Notes under the pieces: generated by a model
The model's database searches: none
What the model was told of the DNA's origin: nothing
The model's input: the letters and a program-made list of their open reading frames with translations, nothing else
Position numbers and translations under genes: made by a program
From: Actinomycetes bacterium
GTDB taxonomy: Bacteria; Actinomycetota; Actinomycetes; Propionibacteriales; Propionibacteriaceae
Reading direction: 5' to 3'
Length of the DNA stretch: 13,540 bases
Assembly (NCBI GenBank): GCA_023387135.1
Contig: JAEWIK010000336.1
Span: 1 to 13,540, forward strand
Shown here: piece by piece, positions 6,772 to 13,540 of the stretch
Numbering within the stretch: position 1 is the first letter of the stretch
Layout of the letters: every line of letters begins with the position of its first letter

Positions 6772-9700
6772 TCAGCGCGGGACGACGACGGCCGCCAGGG
6801 CGGAGCGAATCCGCTTCTCGGAGACAGGTCCGGCGGTGCCCAGCGACTGGGCGAACAGGCTTATCCTGAGTTCCTCGATCATCCAGCCGATGTCGTCGAC
6901 GGGCTCGGGCAGCGGCCCGGCGGGGAACCTGCGGCACAGGGACGCGTAGGCCTCCTCCAGGGCGCCGATGGTGTGCATCGCTTCGGCTTCGCGGCGCGGG
7001 TTCGCCGTCCTGGCCTCGATCCTGCGCAGCACCGCCTCCAGGTACGTGGTCAGCCTCGTCCAGTGCCGGGCGGGCGTTGCGGCGATGAAACCGGGGTACA
7101 CGAGCCCCCGCAACTGCTCGGAGATGTCGGAACGGGTCGGCTCGGGCACCTGGTCCAGCCGGCGTCCGATCTCGCCGTGACGCAGCAGGATCTGCCCCGC
7201 CTGGTCGACGGCGCGCTGCATGGCTGCTGCCACGTCGGCCCTGACGGCGTCCCGCAGCTTCTCGAACGCGGCGGCGTCGCGGACGTCCTGCCACCCGACG
7301 GCGTCCATGCCCTCACCGATCGCCTTGAGCCGGGCGTCCGCCAGCAGGGCCGGCACCGACGGATAGGGGGAGGTGGCGAGCGCGAGCTTCACTGTGTTGC
7401 CGAGCCGGGACACCACCCAGGTGGCGGGGTCGACGCTCGTCAGCGCGATCAGGCGGCGCAGCCCGGCCCGCTGCGAGCGACGGGCGCCGGCGGCGTCAGG
7501 GAAGACCTGCACCGCCACCTTGTCGACCTTGTCCACCAGCGCCGGGTAGCCGACGACGGCACCGTCCACACGCTCCGGCAGCGTCCCGAACTCCCACGAG
7601 GTGGCTCCGGGGTGGACGAGGTGGCTGGCGGCCCGGTTGAGGGTCGCCTTCAGTTGCCCGCCGAGTTCTTGGCGCATCGTGGCGAGGTCGCGGCCGACGG
7701 TGCTGCCGCCCTCGGGCTTCGGCACCTCGAAACGCACCCGCAGGTGGTCGTCGACCTCGTCGGGACGCCAGGCGTCGGGGGGCACCTCGACCCCCGTCAG
7801 CGCACGGATGGCCCTGCCGAGAGCCAGCCAGAACGGCTCGGAGGTGTCGGGCTCGGGCCCCAACCACGCCAGAGCGCGCCGAGCGGTGTCGGGGGCGGGC
7901 ACGAGCCGGGTCCGCAGATGCTTGGGCAGGCCGCGCACCAGGGCCGTGGCCACCTCGGCCCGCAACCCGGGGACCTGCCAGGTGAAGTGCTCGGGACTGA
8001 CCCTGTTCAGCGCGGCGAGCGGCACCCTGACCGTCACGCCGTCCCTGCCCGATCCCGGGTCGAAGACGTAGTCGACGGCGAGTTCCGTGCCGTCGGCCTG
8101 CCACGTCGTCGGGAAGCCGCCGGTGTCGGCCTGGCCGGTGAGCAGGTCGTCGAGGGTGAGGTCGAGGAGGTGCTCGTCGGTGCGCCGCGCGTCCCGCCAC
8201 CACCTGTCGAAGTGGGCGACCGACACGATCTCCGGCGGGATGCGGGAGTCGTAGAAGGCGGCGATGACGGCGTCGTCGACGACCAGGTCGTGGCGACGGG
8301 TGCGTTCGGCGAGTTCCTCGGCCTCGGCACGGACCGCCTGGTTGCGGGCCCAGAAGTGGTGCCTGGTGCGCCACTCCCCCTCCACGAGCGCCGACTGGAT
8401 GAACACCTCCCGCGCGACCACCGGGTCGATCGCGCCGTAGGACACCGTGCGGCCGGCGATGACAGGGATGCCCAGCAGCGTCACCTTCTCGGTCGCCACG
8501 CACTGCCCGCCGCGCGCCGACCAGCGCGGCTCGGAGTACGTCCGCTTCAACAGGTGCGCACCGACCTCTTCCAGCCACCCTGCCTCGATGGGCGCGACGG
8601 TGCGCGCCCACAGGCGCGTCGTCTCGACGAGTTCGACGGCCATCACCAGGGGCGCCTTCGTCCTCGCGGCACTCGAACCGGGGTTGATGGCGAACCGCGA
8701 CCCGCGGGCCCCCAGGTACTCCGGCGGACCCTGGCGGCGCTTGCCGCCGCGCTGCTGCGGGGACGGGCCGGGTGCGGCGATGTCGAGCAGGCCCACGTGG
8801 GAGAGCAGGCCCGACAACACCGCCACATGGATGCGGTCGAGGCCGGCCGCCTCCTGGTTGCGGTTCATCCCCAGTTCGTCGCACGCCTGCCTGAGCTGGG
8901 TGTGGAGGTCCTGCCACTCCCTCACCCTCAGGAAGTTGAGGTACTCCTCCCTGCACAACCTGCGGAACGCGTTGCCCGACAAGGAGTGCCGCCGGTCCCG
9001 CAGGTACTGCCACAGCCGCAGGACGGCGGCGATGTCGGACCCGTCAGGGGTCGGCTCGCCGTCCCCGCCCATCGGTGCCCAGAACCGGCGGTGGGCGGCG
9101 TCAGCCTTCTCCTGCTGGTCGGCGGGACGCTCCCTCACGTCCTGGATGGCCAGCCCCGCCACGATGGCGAGCACCTCGCGCAGGCAGCCCTGCCGCTCGG
9201 CCTCGACCAGCATCCTGCCGAGCCGGGGGTCGATGGGGAGCCTCGCCAGGCGCTTGCCGACGGCGGTCAGCCGGACGCGGTCGGACTGCTTCGGGTCCGC
9301 CAGCGCACCGAGCTCGCGCAGCAGCCTGATGCCGTCGCGCACCTGGGAGCCGTCCGGCGCCTCGAGGAACGGGAAGGACGCGATGTCGCCCAGTCTCGCG
9401 TCCGCCATCTGCAGGATGACCGACGCCAGGTTGGTGCGCAGGATCTCGGGTTCGGTGAACTCGGGACGGCTGGCGAAGTCCTCCTCGGAGTACAGCCTGA
9501 TGCAGATGCCGGGGCCGAGCCTGCCGCAGCGCCCCGCGCGCTGGTTCGCCGACGCCTGCGATATGGGTTCGATGGGCAGGCGCTGCACCTTCGTCCGCGC
9601 CGAGTAGCGCGAGATCCTGGCGTAGCCGGGGTCGATGACGTAGCGGATGCCGGGCACCGTGAGGCTCGTCTCGGCGACGTTCGTGGCGAGCACGATCCTG

Positions 9701-10527
9701 CGACCCGGGTGCGACGTGAAGACCCTGTGCTGCTCGGCGGCCGACAACCGCGCGTACAGCGGCAGCACCTCGGTGAACCTCAAGCCCATGCCGTCGATGG
9801 CCGACGCCAGGTCGCGGATCTCCCGCTCGCCCGAGCAGAACACGAGGATGTCGCCGTCCCTGTGGGAGTCGAGTTCGCGGACCGCCCCGCACACGGCGTC
9901 GACAAGGTCGGCATCGCGCTCGACGGCGTCCAGCACCGGGCGGTAGCGCAGCTCGACGGGGTAGGTCCTGCCCTCCACCTCGACGATGGGGGCGTCGCCG
10001 AAGTGCTCCGAGAAGCGGGCGGTGTCGATGGTGGCCGACGTCACGATGACCCGCAGGTCCGGTCTCCTGGGCAGCAGTTGCTTCAGGTAGCCCAGCAGGA
10101 AGTCGATGTTGAGGCTGCGCTCGTGCGCCTCGTCGATGATGATCGTGTCGTAGCGCCGCAGCTCGCGGTCGTGCCCGATCTCGGCGAGCATGATGCCGTC
10201 GGTCATCACCTTCAGCTTCGTCTGCCGCGACGTGCGGGACGTGAACCTCACCTGATAGCCGACCGTCTCGCCGAGCGACTCGCCGAGTTCGCTGGCGATC
10301 CGCTCCGCCACCGTCCGCGCCGCGATCCGCCGCGGCTGGGTGTGCCCGATGCGCGTCCGTCCGGCTTCGAGGCAGATCTTCGGCAACTGGGTGGTCTTGC
10401 CCGACCCGGTGGCACCCGCGACGACGATCACCTGGTGGTCGGCGAGCAACTCGCGGATCCGGTCCACCGCCGACGTGATCGGGAGGGCCGGGTCGTAGGT
10501 GTACCCCCGGGGTTGCTCGTCAGCCAT
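6772..10527 (-). CDS. hrpA: ATP-dependent RNA helicase HrpA (DEAH box)
   Basis: Large DEAH/RHA-type ATP-dependent RNA helicase; E. coli HrpA has been linked to mRNA processing and to resolving collided ribosomes. The 1251-residue product is near the usual length (E. coli about 1300). Motifs in order: Walker A GATGSGKT (38-45), motif Ia TQPRRIAA (63-70), DEAH (132-135), SAT (164-166), motif V TNVAETSLTVPG (282-293) and motif VI QRAGRCGR (329-336). A helicase-associated HA2 region follows (about 405-500), then an OB-like segment and the long HrpA-specific C-terminal region (DUF3418-like, about 650-1240). All key residues are intact, and no frameshift is apparent. The ATG at 10527 lacks a Shine-Dalgarno site, but TAGTCT lies 9 bases upstream, suggesting a leaderless transcript. 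It lies 47 bp downstream of the stress-protein gene and may also be reached by readthrough. Confidence 0.95.
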   Translation of the reverse strand: MADEQPRGYTYDPALPITSAVDRIRELLADHQVIVVAGATGSGKTTQLPKICLEAGRTRIGHTQPRRIAARTVAERIASELGESLGETVGYQVRFTSRTSRQTKLKVMTDGIMLAEIGHDRELRRYDTIIIDEAHERSLNIDFLLGYLKQLLPRRPDLRVIVTSATIDTARFSEHFGDAPIVEVEGRTYPVELRYRPVLDAVERDADLVDAVCGAVRELDSHRDGDILVFCSGEREIRDLASAIDGMGLRFTEVLPLYARLSAAEQHRVFTSHPGRRIVLATNVAETSLTVPGIRYVIDPGYARISRYSARTKVQRLPIEPISQASANQRAGRCGRLGPGICIRLYSEEDFASRPEFTEPEILRTNLASVILQMADARLGDIASFPFLEAPDGSQVRDGIRLLRELGALADPKQSDRVRLTAVGKRLARLPIDPRLGRMLVEAERQGCLREVLAIVAGLAIQDVRERPADQQEKADAAHRRFWAPMGGDGEPTPDGSDIAAVLRLWQYLRDRRHSLSGNAFRRLCREEYLNFLRVREWQDLHTQLRQACDELGMNRNQEAAGLDRIHVAVLSGLLSHVGLLDIAAPGPSPQQRGGKRRQGPPEYLGARGSRFAINPGSSAARTKAPLVMAVELVETTRLWARTVAPIEAGWLEEVGAHLLKRTYSEPRWSARGGQCVATEKVTLLGIPVIAGRTVSYGAIDPVVAREVFIQSALVEGEWRTRHHFWARNQAVRAEAEELAERTRRHDLVVDDAVIAAFYDSRIPPEIVSVAHFDRWWRDARRTDEHLLDLTLDDLLTGQADTGGFPTTWQADGTELAVDYVFDPGSGRDGVTVRVPLAALNRVSPEHFTWQVPGLRAEVATALVRGLPKHLRTRLVPAPDTARRALAWLGPEPDTSEPFWLALGRAIRALTGVEVPPDAWRPDEVDDHLRVRFEVPKPEGGSTVGRDLATMRQELGGQLKATLNRAASHLVHPGATSWEFGTLPERVDGAVVGYPALVDKVDKVAVQVFPDAAGARRSQRAGLRRLIALTSVDPATWVVSRLGNTVKLALATSPYPSVPALLADARLKAIGEGMDAVGWQDVRDAAAFEKLRDAVRADVAAAMQRAVDQAGQILLRHGEIGRRLDQVPEPTRSDISEQLRGLVYPGFIAATPARHWTRLTTYLEAVLRRIEARTANPRREAEAMHTIGALEEAYASLCRRFPAGPLPEPVDDIGWMIEELRISLFAQSLGTAGPVSEKRIRSALAAVVVPR

Positions 10528-10542
10528 GGCGCGACAAGACTA
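10528..10542 (-). promoter_or_regulatory. candidate leaderless promoter of hrpA
   Basis: Read on the minus strand, TAGTCT (10537-10542) ends 9 bases before the hrpA ATG, the same spacing as in the oligopeptidase gene. A weak -35-like TTCGCG lies 17 bases further upstream. There is no ribosome binding site in the gap. Confidence 0.4.
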
Positions 10543-10563
10543 CGCGGCGCCCGCCGCGCCGCG
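10543..10563. repeat. perfect GC hairpin between usp and hrpA
   Basis: CGCGGCGC (10543-10550) and GCGCCGCG (10556-10563) form an 8-bp perfect stem with a 5-base loop. On the minus strand it is followed by TAGTCTTGT, a poor T-run, so it may attenuate readthrough from the stress-protein gene. It also overlaps the spacer of the candidate hrpA promoter. Confidence 0.45.
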
Positions 10564-10574
10564 AACCTGCAGGC

Positions 10575-11474
10575 TCAGGAGTCGTGGCTGTCGCGCCAGC
10601 GCAGGGTGGCGACGGGGCAGCTCGAGTGGGCGAGCAGGCCCCGGGTCAGCCCGCCGATGGAGTACGTCGGGAAGGACGGCTGCACCTCGACGACCAACAG
10701 GTCGAGTTCCGCGCTGCGGGTCACCAGGACGTCCAGCGGCGCCCCGTACTCGATCTCGAAGTCGACGTCCACGCCGGGGTGCTCGGCGGCGATCGGCGCC
10801 ACCATGTCGGCGATGCGTCCCCTCGTCACCTCCAGCAGTTCTGCCTGCACCTCGGGGGTGACGCTCGCGGGACGCATCAGCCTGCCCACCGACGCCCTGG
10901 CGACGCTGATGACGACGACCTTCGCGCCGCTGCGTTCGCCCTGGCGGAGCGCCCATTCGAGGGCGACTGTGCCCTTGGCGGCGGTGTTGACCCCGACGCC
11001 GATGAGCTGGGTGTCGTGGGAGGGCTCGGGATGGTCGGCGCTCACCACGATGACGGGGCACACCGCCGTCCCCACCACGCCCGCGGCTGTCGAGCCCACG
11101 TAGGCGCGCTCGCCCTCCTGGCTCGAGCGCCTGCCGACCACGATCAGGGAGGCGGCCTCGCTGTGCCTCGCGAGCGCCGCGGCGGGATTGCCCAGCTCGA
11201 CGGCGGTACGGATGCGCTCGGCCGGCAACCCGAGCGCGACGGCGTCCGCCGCGGCCGAGCTCAGCAGGTCGGTCGCCGCCGACTTGATGGTGTCGGCGTC
11301 GAACACCACGCCCCACGCGCTGTTGAGGATGGTGTCGTCGACGGCGTTGAGGAGGACGATCTCGGCGTCGCGTGCGAGCGCGATCTTCGCCGCGTCGGTG
11401 AGCGCGCGCTGCGCATCGGGTGAGCCGTCGTACCCGACTATCAACCGTGGCGGGCCGTCATAGGGACGAAGCAT
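10575..11474 (-). CDS. universal stress protein with two UspA domains
   Basis: Tandem-domain universal stress protein of the kind common in Actinobacteria, where many respond to hypoxia or stationary phase. In the 299-residue product, domain 1 (about 9-146) begins with LIVGYDGS and domain 2 (about 156-292) with LIGVGVN. The ATP-binding signature G-2X-G-9X-G-S/T is altered: domain 1 has Gly114, Ser117 in place of the middle glycine, and Gly127-Ser128; domain 2 has no clear signature (VEVQPSFPTYSIGG). Nucleotide binding is therefore uncertain. I chose the ATG at 11472-11474 because AGGAGA (11484-11489, read in reverse) is 9 bases upstream; the in-frame GTG at 11492 lacks such a site. Start codon and binding site both lie inside the end of the upstream flavin-protein gene, so translational coupling is expected. 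Confidence 0.92.
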   Translation of the reverse strand: MLRPYDGPPRLIVGYDGSPDAQRALTDAAKIALARDAEIVLLNAVDDTILNSAWGVVFDADTIKSAATDLLSSAAADAVALGLPAERIRTAVELGNPAAALARHSEAASLIVVGRRSSQEGERAYVGSTAAGVVGTAVCPVIVVSADHPEPSHDTQLIGVGVNTAAKGTVALEWALRQGERSGAKVVVISVARASVGRLMRPASVTPEVQAELLEVTRGRIADMVAPIAAEHPGVDVDFEIEYGAPLDVLVTRSAELDLLVVEVQPSFPTYSIGGLTRGLLAHSSCPVATLRWRDSHDS

Positions 11475-11880
11475 CTCGGCGACTCTCCTCACTGGCGGCG
11501 ATGGCGCGGCCCGAGTACGAGGCCGGCACGATCCTGATGAAGACGTGGCGTTCCCCCGGAGCCCAGGGCTCGGGCCCCTTCGACAGCCCCGGGTCGGCGG
11601 TGGGTTCGCTGACTCCCTGGACGACGACGCTCCAGCCCGTGAGGGTCTCGCCGTCGAGGTCGTCGATCTCGAAGCCGACGGCGTGGTGCTCGGCCAGCTC
11701 CGACAGCAGCGACCCGGCGGCGGTCCTGATGATCAGGTCGTCGCCGTCGAGGGCGTAGGAAACGGGGAGGATCACCAGCCCGGAGCGCGACACCCAGCCG
11801 ACGCGGCCGACAGCCTGGCTGCGCAACAACTGCCTGCACTCGTCGGGCGAGAGCGGGGTGTTATGTCCGGTGGTCTCCAT
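11458..11880 (-). CDS. pyridoxamine 5'-phosphate oxidase-like flavin split-barrel protein
   Basis: Small protein of the pyridoxamine-phosphate-oxidase-like split-barrel superfamily, whose members bind FMN or the deazaflavin F420 and reduce varied substrates. The 140-residue product shows the family pattern: LSPDECRQLLRSQAVGRVGWV (about 10-30), the strand LVILPVSYALDGDDLIIRT (about 35-53), VGFEIDDLD and TGWSVVVQG (about 68-89), and the PWAPGERHVFIRI segment (105-117). The true substrate cannot be told; it is not a canonical PdxH, which is longer. I chose the ATG at 11878-11880, preceded by TAGGG; the frame also opens at GTG 11898. Its last 17 bases overlap the stress-protein gene, so the two proteins are probably made together, which fits a redox or stress role. 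Confidence 0.85.
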   Translation of the reverse strand: METTGHNTPLSPDECRQLLRSQAVGRVGWVSRSGLVILPVSYALDGDDLIIRTAAGSLLSELAEHHAVGFEIDDLDGETLTGWSVVVQGVSEPTADPGLSKGPEPWAPGERHVFIRIVPASYSGRAIAASEESRRDASSL

Positions 11881-11925
11881 CCGCCCTACCGTACTCACTC
11901 CGGGGCTCGACAGACCAACGACACC

Positions 11926-12852
11926 TCACGAATCCGCGCTGAAGGACGTCCTGCCCCGAAGCCTGCGGGCGAGTTCCTCGTCGATCTCGTCGGCGACCAC
12001 GGTGACGGTGCGGAGTGCCTGGTGGAGATGGGCAGGGACGAACGGGTACGCGAGCACCGACATGCTGATGTAGACCCTGTCGCGGATCAGCAGGAACCTG
12101 ACATAGCGGGCCTGCGTGTTGAGGTCGCTGAGCACCTCCATGGCGCGGCTGCGACCCTCCAGTTCGTGGACCAGCGGCGAGAAGACGATCACCTCGTGAC
12201 CGTCGGCAGTACACCTCACGAAGACCATGGCGCTGCCCACGCGGATGACGAAGTCGTCGTCGGCGTCCCGCAACGGCTCGTACCCCAGCGCCTGCGCGAG
12301 TTCGGCGGCCACCAGCGTCCGCAGGTGACCCACCGACGTCGGGGTGACAGCCACCAGGTCGTCCTCGGGGTACGCCTCCTGGGCCAGTTCCCTGGGCGTG
12401 GGAGGGGTGAGCACCTCGGCGAGGTGGTCGGGGGCGAGGAAGGCAGGGTGGGTGACCCGGAAGACATGGCGCAGCACCTCGACGGCGCGGGCGGCGATCG
12501 CGTCGGACTCGTCCTGCTCGGCCACGAACCAGTGGTCGGGGCCGGCGTTCTCGCCGTCCACCGACGGCGGCTCCCACCCGAGGTCGTCGAGGGCCTGCAG
12601 CCGCTGCGGATCGAGCTGGAAGCCCTCGCCCAACGAAGCGTTGCCTGCGGCAGTGGTGAGGATCTGCCTGCTCGGCAGGCACGCGAACCTCACGAACGGC
12701 GCCCCGCCGCGGGTGGAGCCCGCCATCGAGCCGAGCGTGAGCGAACCACCCGGGTCCATGACCGAGACGACGTCGGAGAGCCGACCCGTGAACTCCGTCC
12801 AGGCATCGTCGATGCTCCGGTCGAGATCGAAGTCGTTCATCGGTGTAGACAC
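11926..12852 (-). CDS. TY-Chap / YbjN-like putative peptide-binding chaperone
   Basis: The 308-residue product resembles actinobacterial proteins annotated as T3SS (YopN, CesT) and YbjN peptide-binding chaperones (TY-Chap). The function is unproven. The N-terminal part (about 8-110) has an acidic helix followed by strands around SLTLGS, PFVRFACLP and QILTTAAGN, then LQALDDLGWEPP. A middle segment (about 118-160) contains AVEVLRHVFRVTHPAFL. The C-terminal part (about 173-297) is YbjN-like, with LGYEPLRDADDDFVIRVG, VFVRC, VIVFSPLVHEL and NTQARYVRFLLIRDRVYISM. No signal or membrane segment is seen. The GTG at 12850-12852 follows GAGGAGG by 5 bases, which settles the start over the ATG four codons later. 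It is the first gene of the leftward run and is divergent from the membrane-protein gene. Confidence 0.78.
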   Translation of the reverse strand: MSTPMNDFDLDRSIDDAWTEFTGRLSDVVSVMDPGGSLTLGSMAGSTRGGAPFVRFACLPSRQILTTAAGNASLGEGFQLDPQRLQALDDLGWEPPSVDGENAGPDHWFVAEQDESDAIAARAVEVLRHVFRVTHPAFLAPDHLAEVLTPPTPRELAQEAYPEDDLVAVTPTSVGHLRTLVAAELAQALGYEPLRDADDDFVIRVGSAMVFVRCTADGHEVIVFSPLVHELEGRSRAMEVLSDLNTQARYVRFLLIRDRVYISMSVLAYPFVPAHLHQALRTVTVVADEIDEELARRLRGRTSFSADS

Positions 12853-12983
12853 ATGGTCCTCCTCACTGCTTCCCCACCTTAGCCACAGGCCGGGGGGAGG
12901 ACTGAAACCTCTCGGGGCATGACAGGTTGTGCGTATCCGCCCCGTACACTTCAACGGAGGCGGAATACCCGGAGGGGGATGGA
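12853..12983. promoter_or_regulatory. divergent intergenic region
   Basis: This 131-bp gap must hold promoters for two divergent genes. Leftward, a strong ribosome binding site GAGGAGG (12858-12864, minus strand) serves the TY-Chap gene. A stress-sigma-like pair, GGTCC (12986-12990) and GGGTAT (12965-12970), spaced 15 bases on the minus strand, is a speculative promoter. Rightward, TACACT (12945-12950) could be a -10, with TGACAG (12920-12925) 19 bases upstream as a poor -35. GGAGGGG (12971-12977) serves the membrane-protein gene. Confidence 0.45.
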
Positions 12984-13457
12984 GTGGACCCGACGCAGTG
13001 GGATGCGCCGTTCCCGATCGTGGTGACGGCCCTGTTCGTCATCGTGCTGTGCCGTGCCGGCGGCACCTACTGGCTGGGACGGCTGGCAGCCTCGGGCGTC
13101 CGCCACACCAGGGTCGCCAGGCTGCTCGACTCCCCCGGCTACCGGACGGCGTCTCGTCGCATCAACGACTACGGCGCCCCCGTCGTGGCGGTGTCTTTCC
13201 TCACCATCGGCTTCCAGACGATCATGAACTTCGCCGCCGGAGCCACGGGCATGGCGCTGGGGAGGTACCTGCCCGCATTGACGGTGGGCGGCGTGCTGTG
13301 GGCCCTGCTCTATGCGACGGTCGGCAGCCTCGGGGTCAATCTCCTCGGCTGGCTGTGGGCGGTGTCCCCGCTGCTCGCGGTGGCGGTGTTCCTCCTGGTG
13401 GCGGCCGTCATCGCTGCGCTCGTGGTGTGGCGCCACAGGCGCTCGGTCGCCAGCTGA
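12984..13457 (+). CDS. short DedA/VTT-family-like membrane protein
   Basis: Predicted integral membrane protein of 157 residues resembling the VTT (DedA/SNARE-associated) family, whose members include lipid scramblases and flippase-type transporters. Hydrophobic segments lie at about 8-25, 63-90, 97-119 and 129-149, and the tail RHRRS is basic. Family-like features are RAGGTYWLGR (24-33) and AGATGM (85-90). The usual acidic N-terminal membrane-hairpin motif is missing, and the positions of the conserved R-x2-P-x2-R motif carry Phe72, Ile75 and Gln78. Transport activity of the classic type is therefore doubtful. I chose the GTG at 12984 because GGAGGGG lies 6 bases upstream; the frame stays open to a TTG at 12927, but that extension would be hydrophilic and has no ribosome binding site. 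It is transcribed away from the TY-Chap gene. Family membership is moderately sure. Confidence 0.75.
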   Translation: MDPTQWDAPFPIVVTALFVIVLCRAGGTYWLGRLAASGVRHTRVARLLDSPGYRTASRRINDYGAPVVAVSFLTIGFQTIMNFAAGATGMALGRYLPALTVGGVLWALLYATVGSLGVNLLGWLWAVSPLLAVAVFLLVAAVIAALVVWRHRRSVAS

Positions 13458-13498
13458 GCCTGCCCCGTCCCGTTCTCTCACCGGTCGTCCCGGGCATC

Positions 13499-13516
13499 GT
13501 CGGGCGACGCCCCGAC
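13499..13516. terminator. weak hairpin after the membrane-protein gene
   Basis: GTCGGG (13499-13504) pairs with CCCGAC (13511-13516) across a 6-base loop, 42 bases after the stop codon. No T-run follows, so this is at most a weak terminator. The rest of 13458-13540 shows no gene that I can support. Confidence 0.3.
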
Positions 13517-13540
13517 ACAGGGGTGCGCCGCAGCATCGCC

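Noticed and set aside
5911..11103. A 1730-codon open frame on the plus strand
   Set aside because: It runs antisense to the PAC2, HrpA and Usp genes, which have intact family motifs. Its composition (many Arg, Gly, His, Val, Asp) is the usual mirror frame of very GC-rich coding DNA.
12927..12983. Upstream extension of the membrane protein from a TTG at 12927
   Set aside because: It lacks a ribosome site, and the GTG at 12984 has GGAGGGG at good spacing.
1..13540. Mobile elements, CRISPR arrays, tRNA or rRNA genes, phage genes
   Set aside because: I looked for transposase motifs, terminal repeats, regular spaced repeats and tRNA-like folds and found none. Codon use looks uniform across the window.

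Overview
The window looks like a piece of core chromosome from a very GC-rich actinobacterium. The evidence is the strong GC bias at third codon positions, frequent GTG and TTG starts, a group 1 and a group 2 sigma-70 factor close together, and a gene set typical of Actinobacteria: a PAC2-family protein, a full-length HrpA, a two-domain universal stress protein, a flavin split-barrel protein and a TY-Chap/YbjN-type protein. A member of the Propionibacteriales or a relative is my guess; the sequence alone does not settle the genus. I see no mobile element, tRNA, rRNA, CRISPR array, prophage or broken gene.

Layout, left to right. The principal sigma factor SigA (18-1394, minus) is transcribed away from an oligopeptidase B-like serine peptidase (1517-3655, plus). 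A 215-bp gap rich in small inverted and direct repeats (3656-3870) precedes a group 2 sigma factor, SigB-like (3871-4821, plus). A strong, probably bidirectional, terminator (4870-4906) closes sigB and faces a leftward run of six minus-strand genes. In transcription order these are: TY-Chap/YbjN-like protein (11926-12852), pyridoxamine-phosphate-oxidase-like flavin protein (11458-11880), tandem universal stress protein (10575-11474), ATP-dependent RNA helicase HrpA (6772-10527), PAC2 protein (5806-6714) and acyl-CoA thioesterase II TesB (4916-5791). Gaps between them are 45, -17, 47, 57 and 14 bp, so partial or full co-transcription is likely, although hrpA seems to have its own leaderless promoter. 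A short DedA/VTT-type membrane protein (12984-13457, plus) is transcribed away from the TY-Chap gene.

How the genes may work together. The two sigma factors set housekeeping and probably stress or stationary-phase transcription. The flavin protein and the stress protein overlap by 17 bp and are almost certainly translationally coupled, which suggests a redox or stress-responsive pair. HrpA handles structured RNA or ribosome trouble. The PAC2 and TesB genes sit 14 bp apart, but no mechanistic link is known to me.

Nothing here amounts to a convincing new system. The observations most worth a second look are: an oligopeptidase B that keeps its P1-specificity glutamates but has lost both P2-specificity aspartates; a DedA/VTT protein without the essential arginines; two genes with near-identical leaderless start architecture; a repeat-rich control region before sigB; and a dense set of inverted repeats at the 3' end of sigB.
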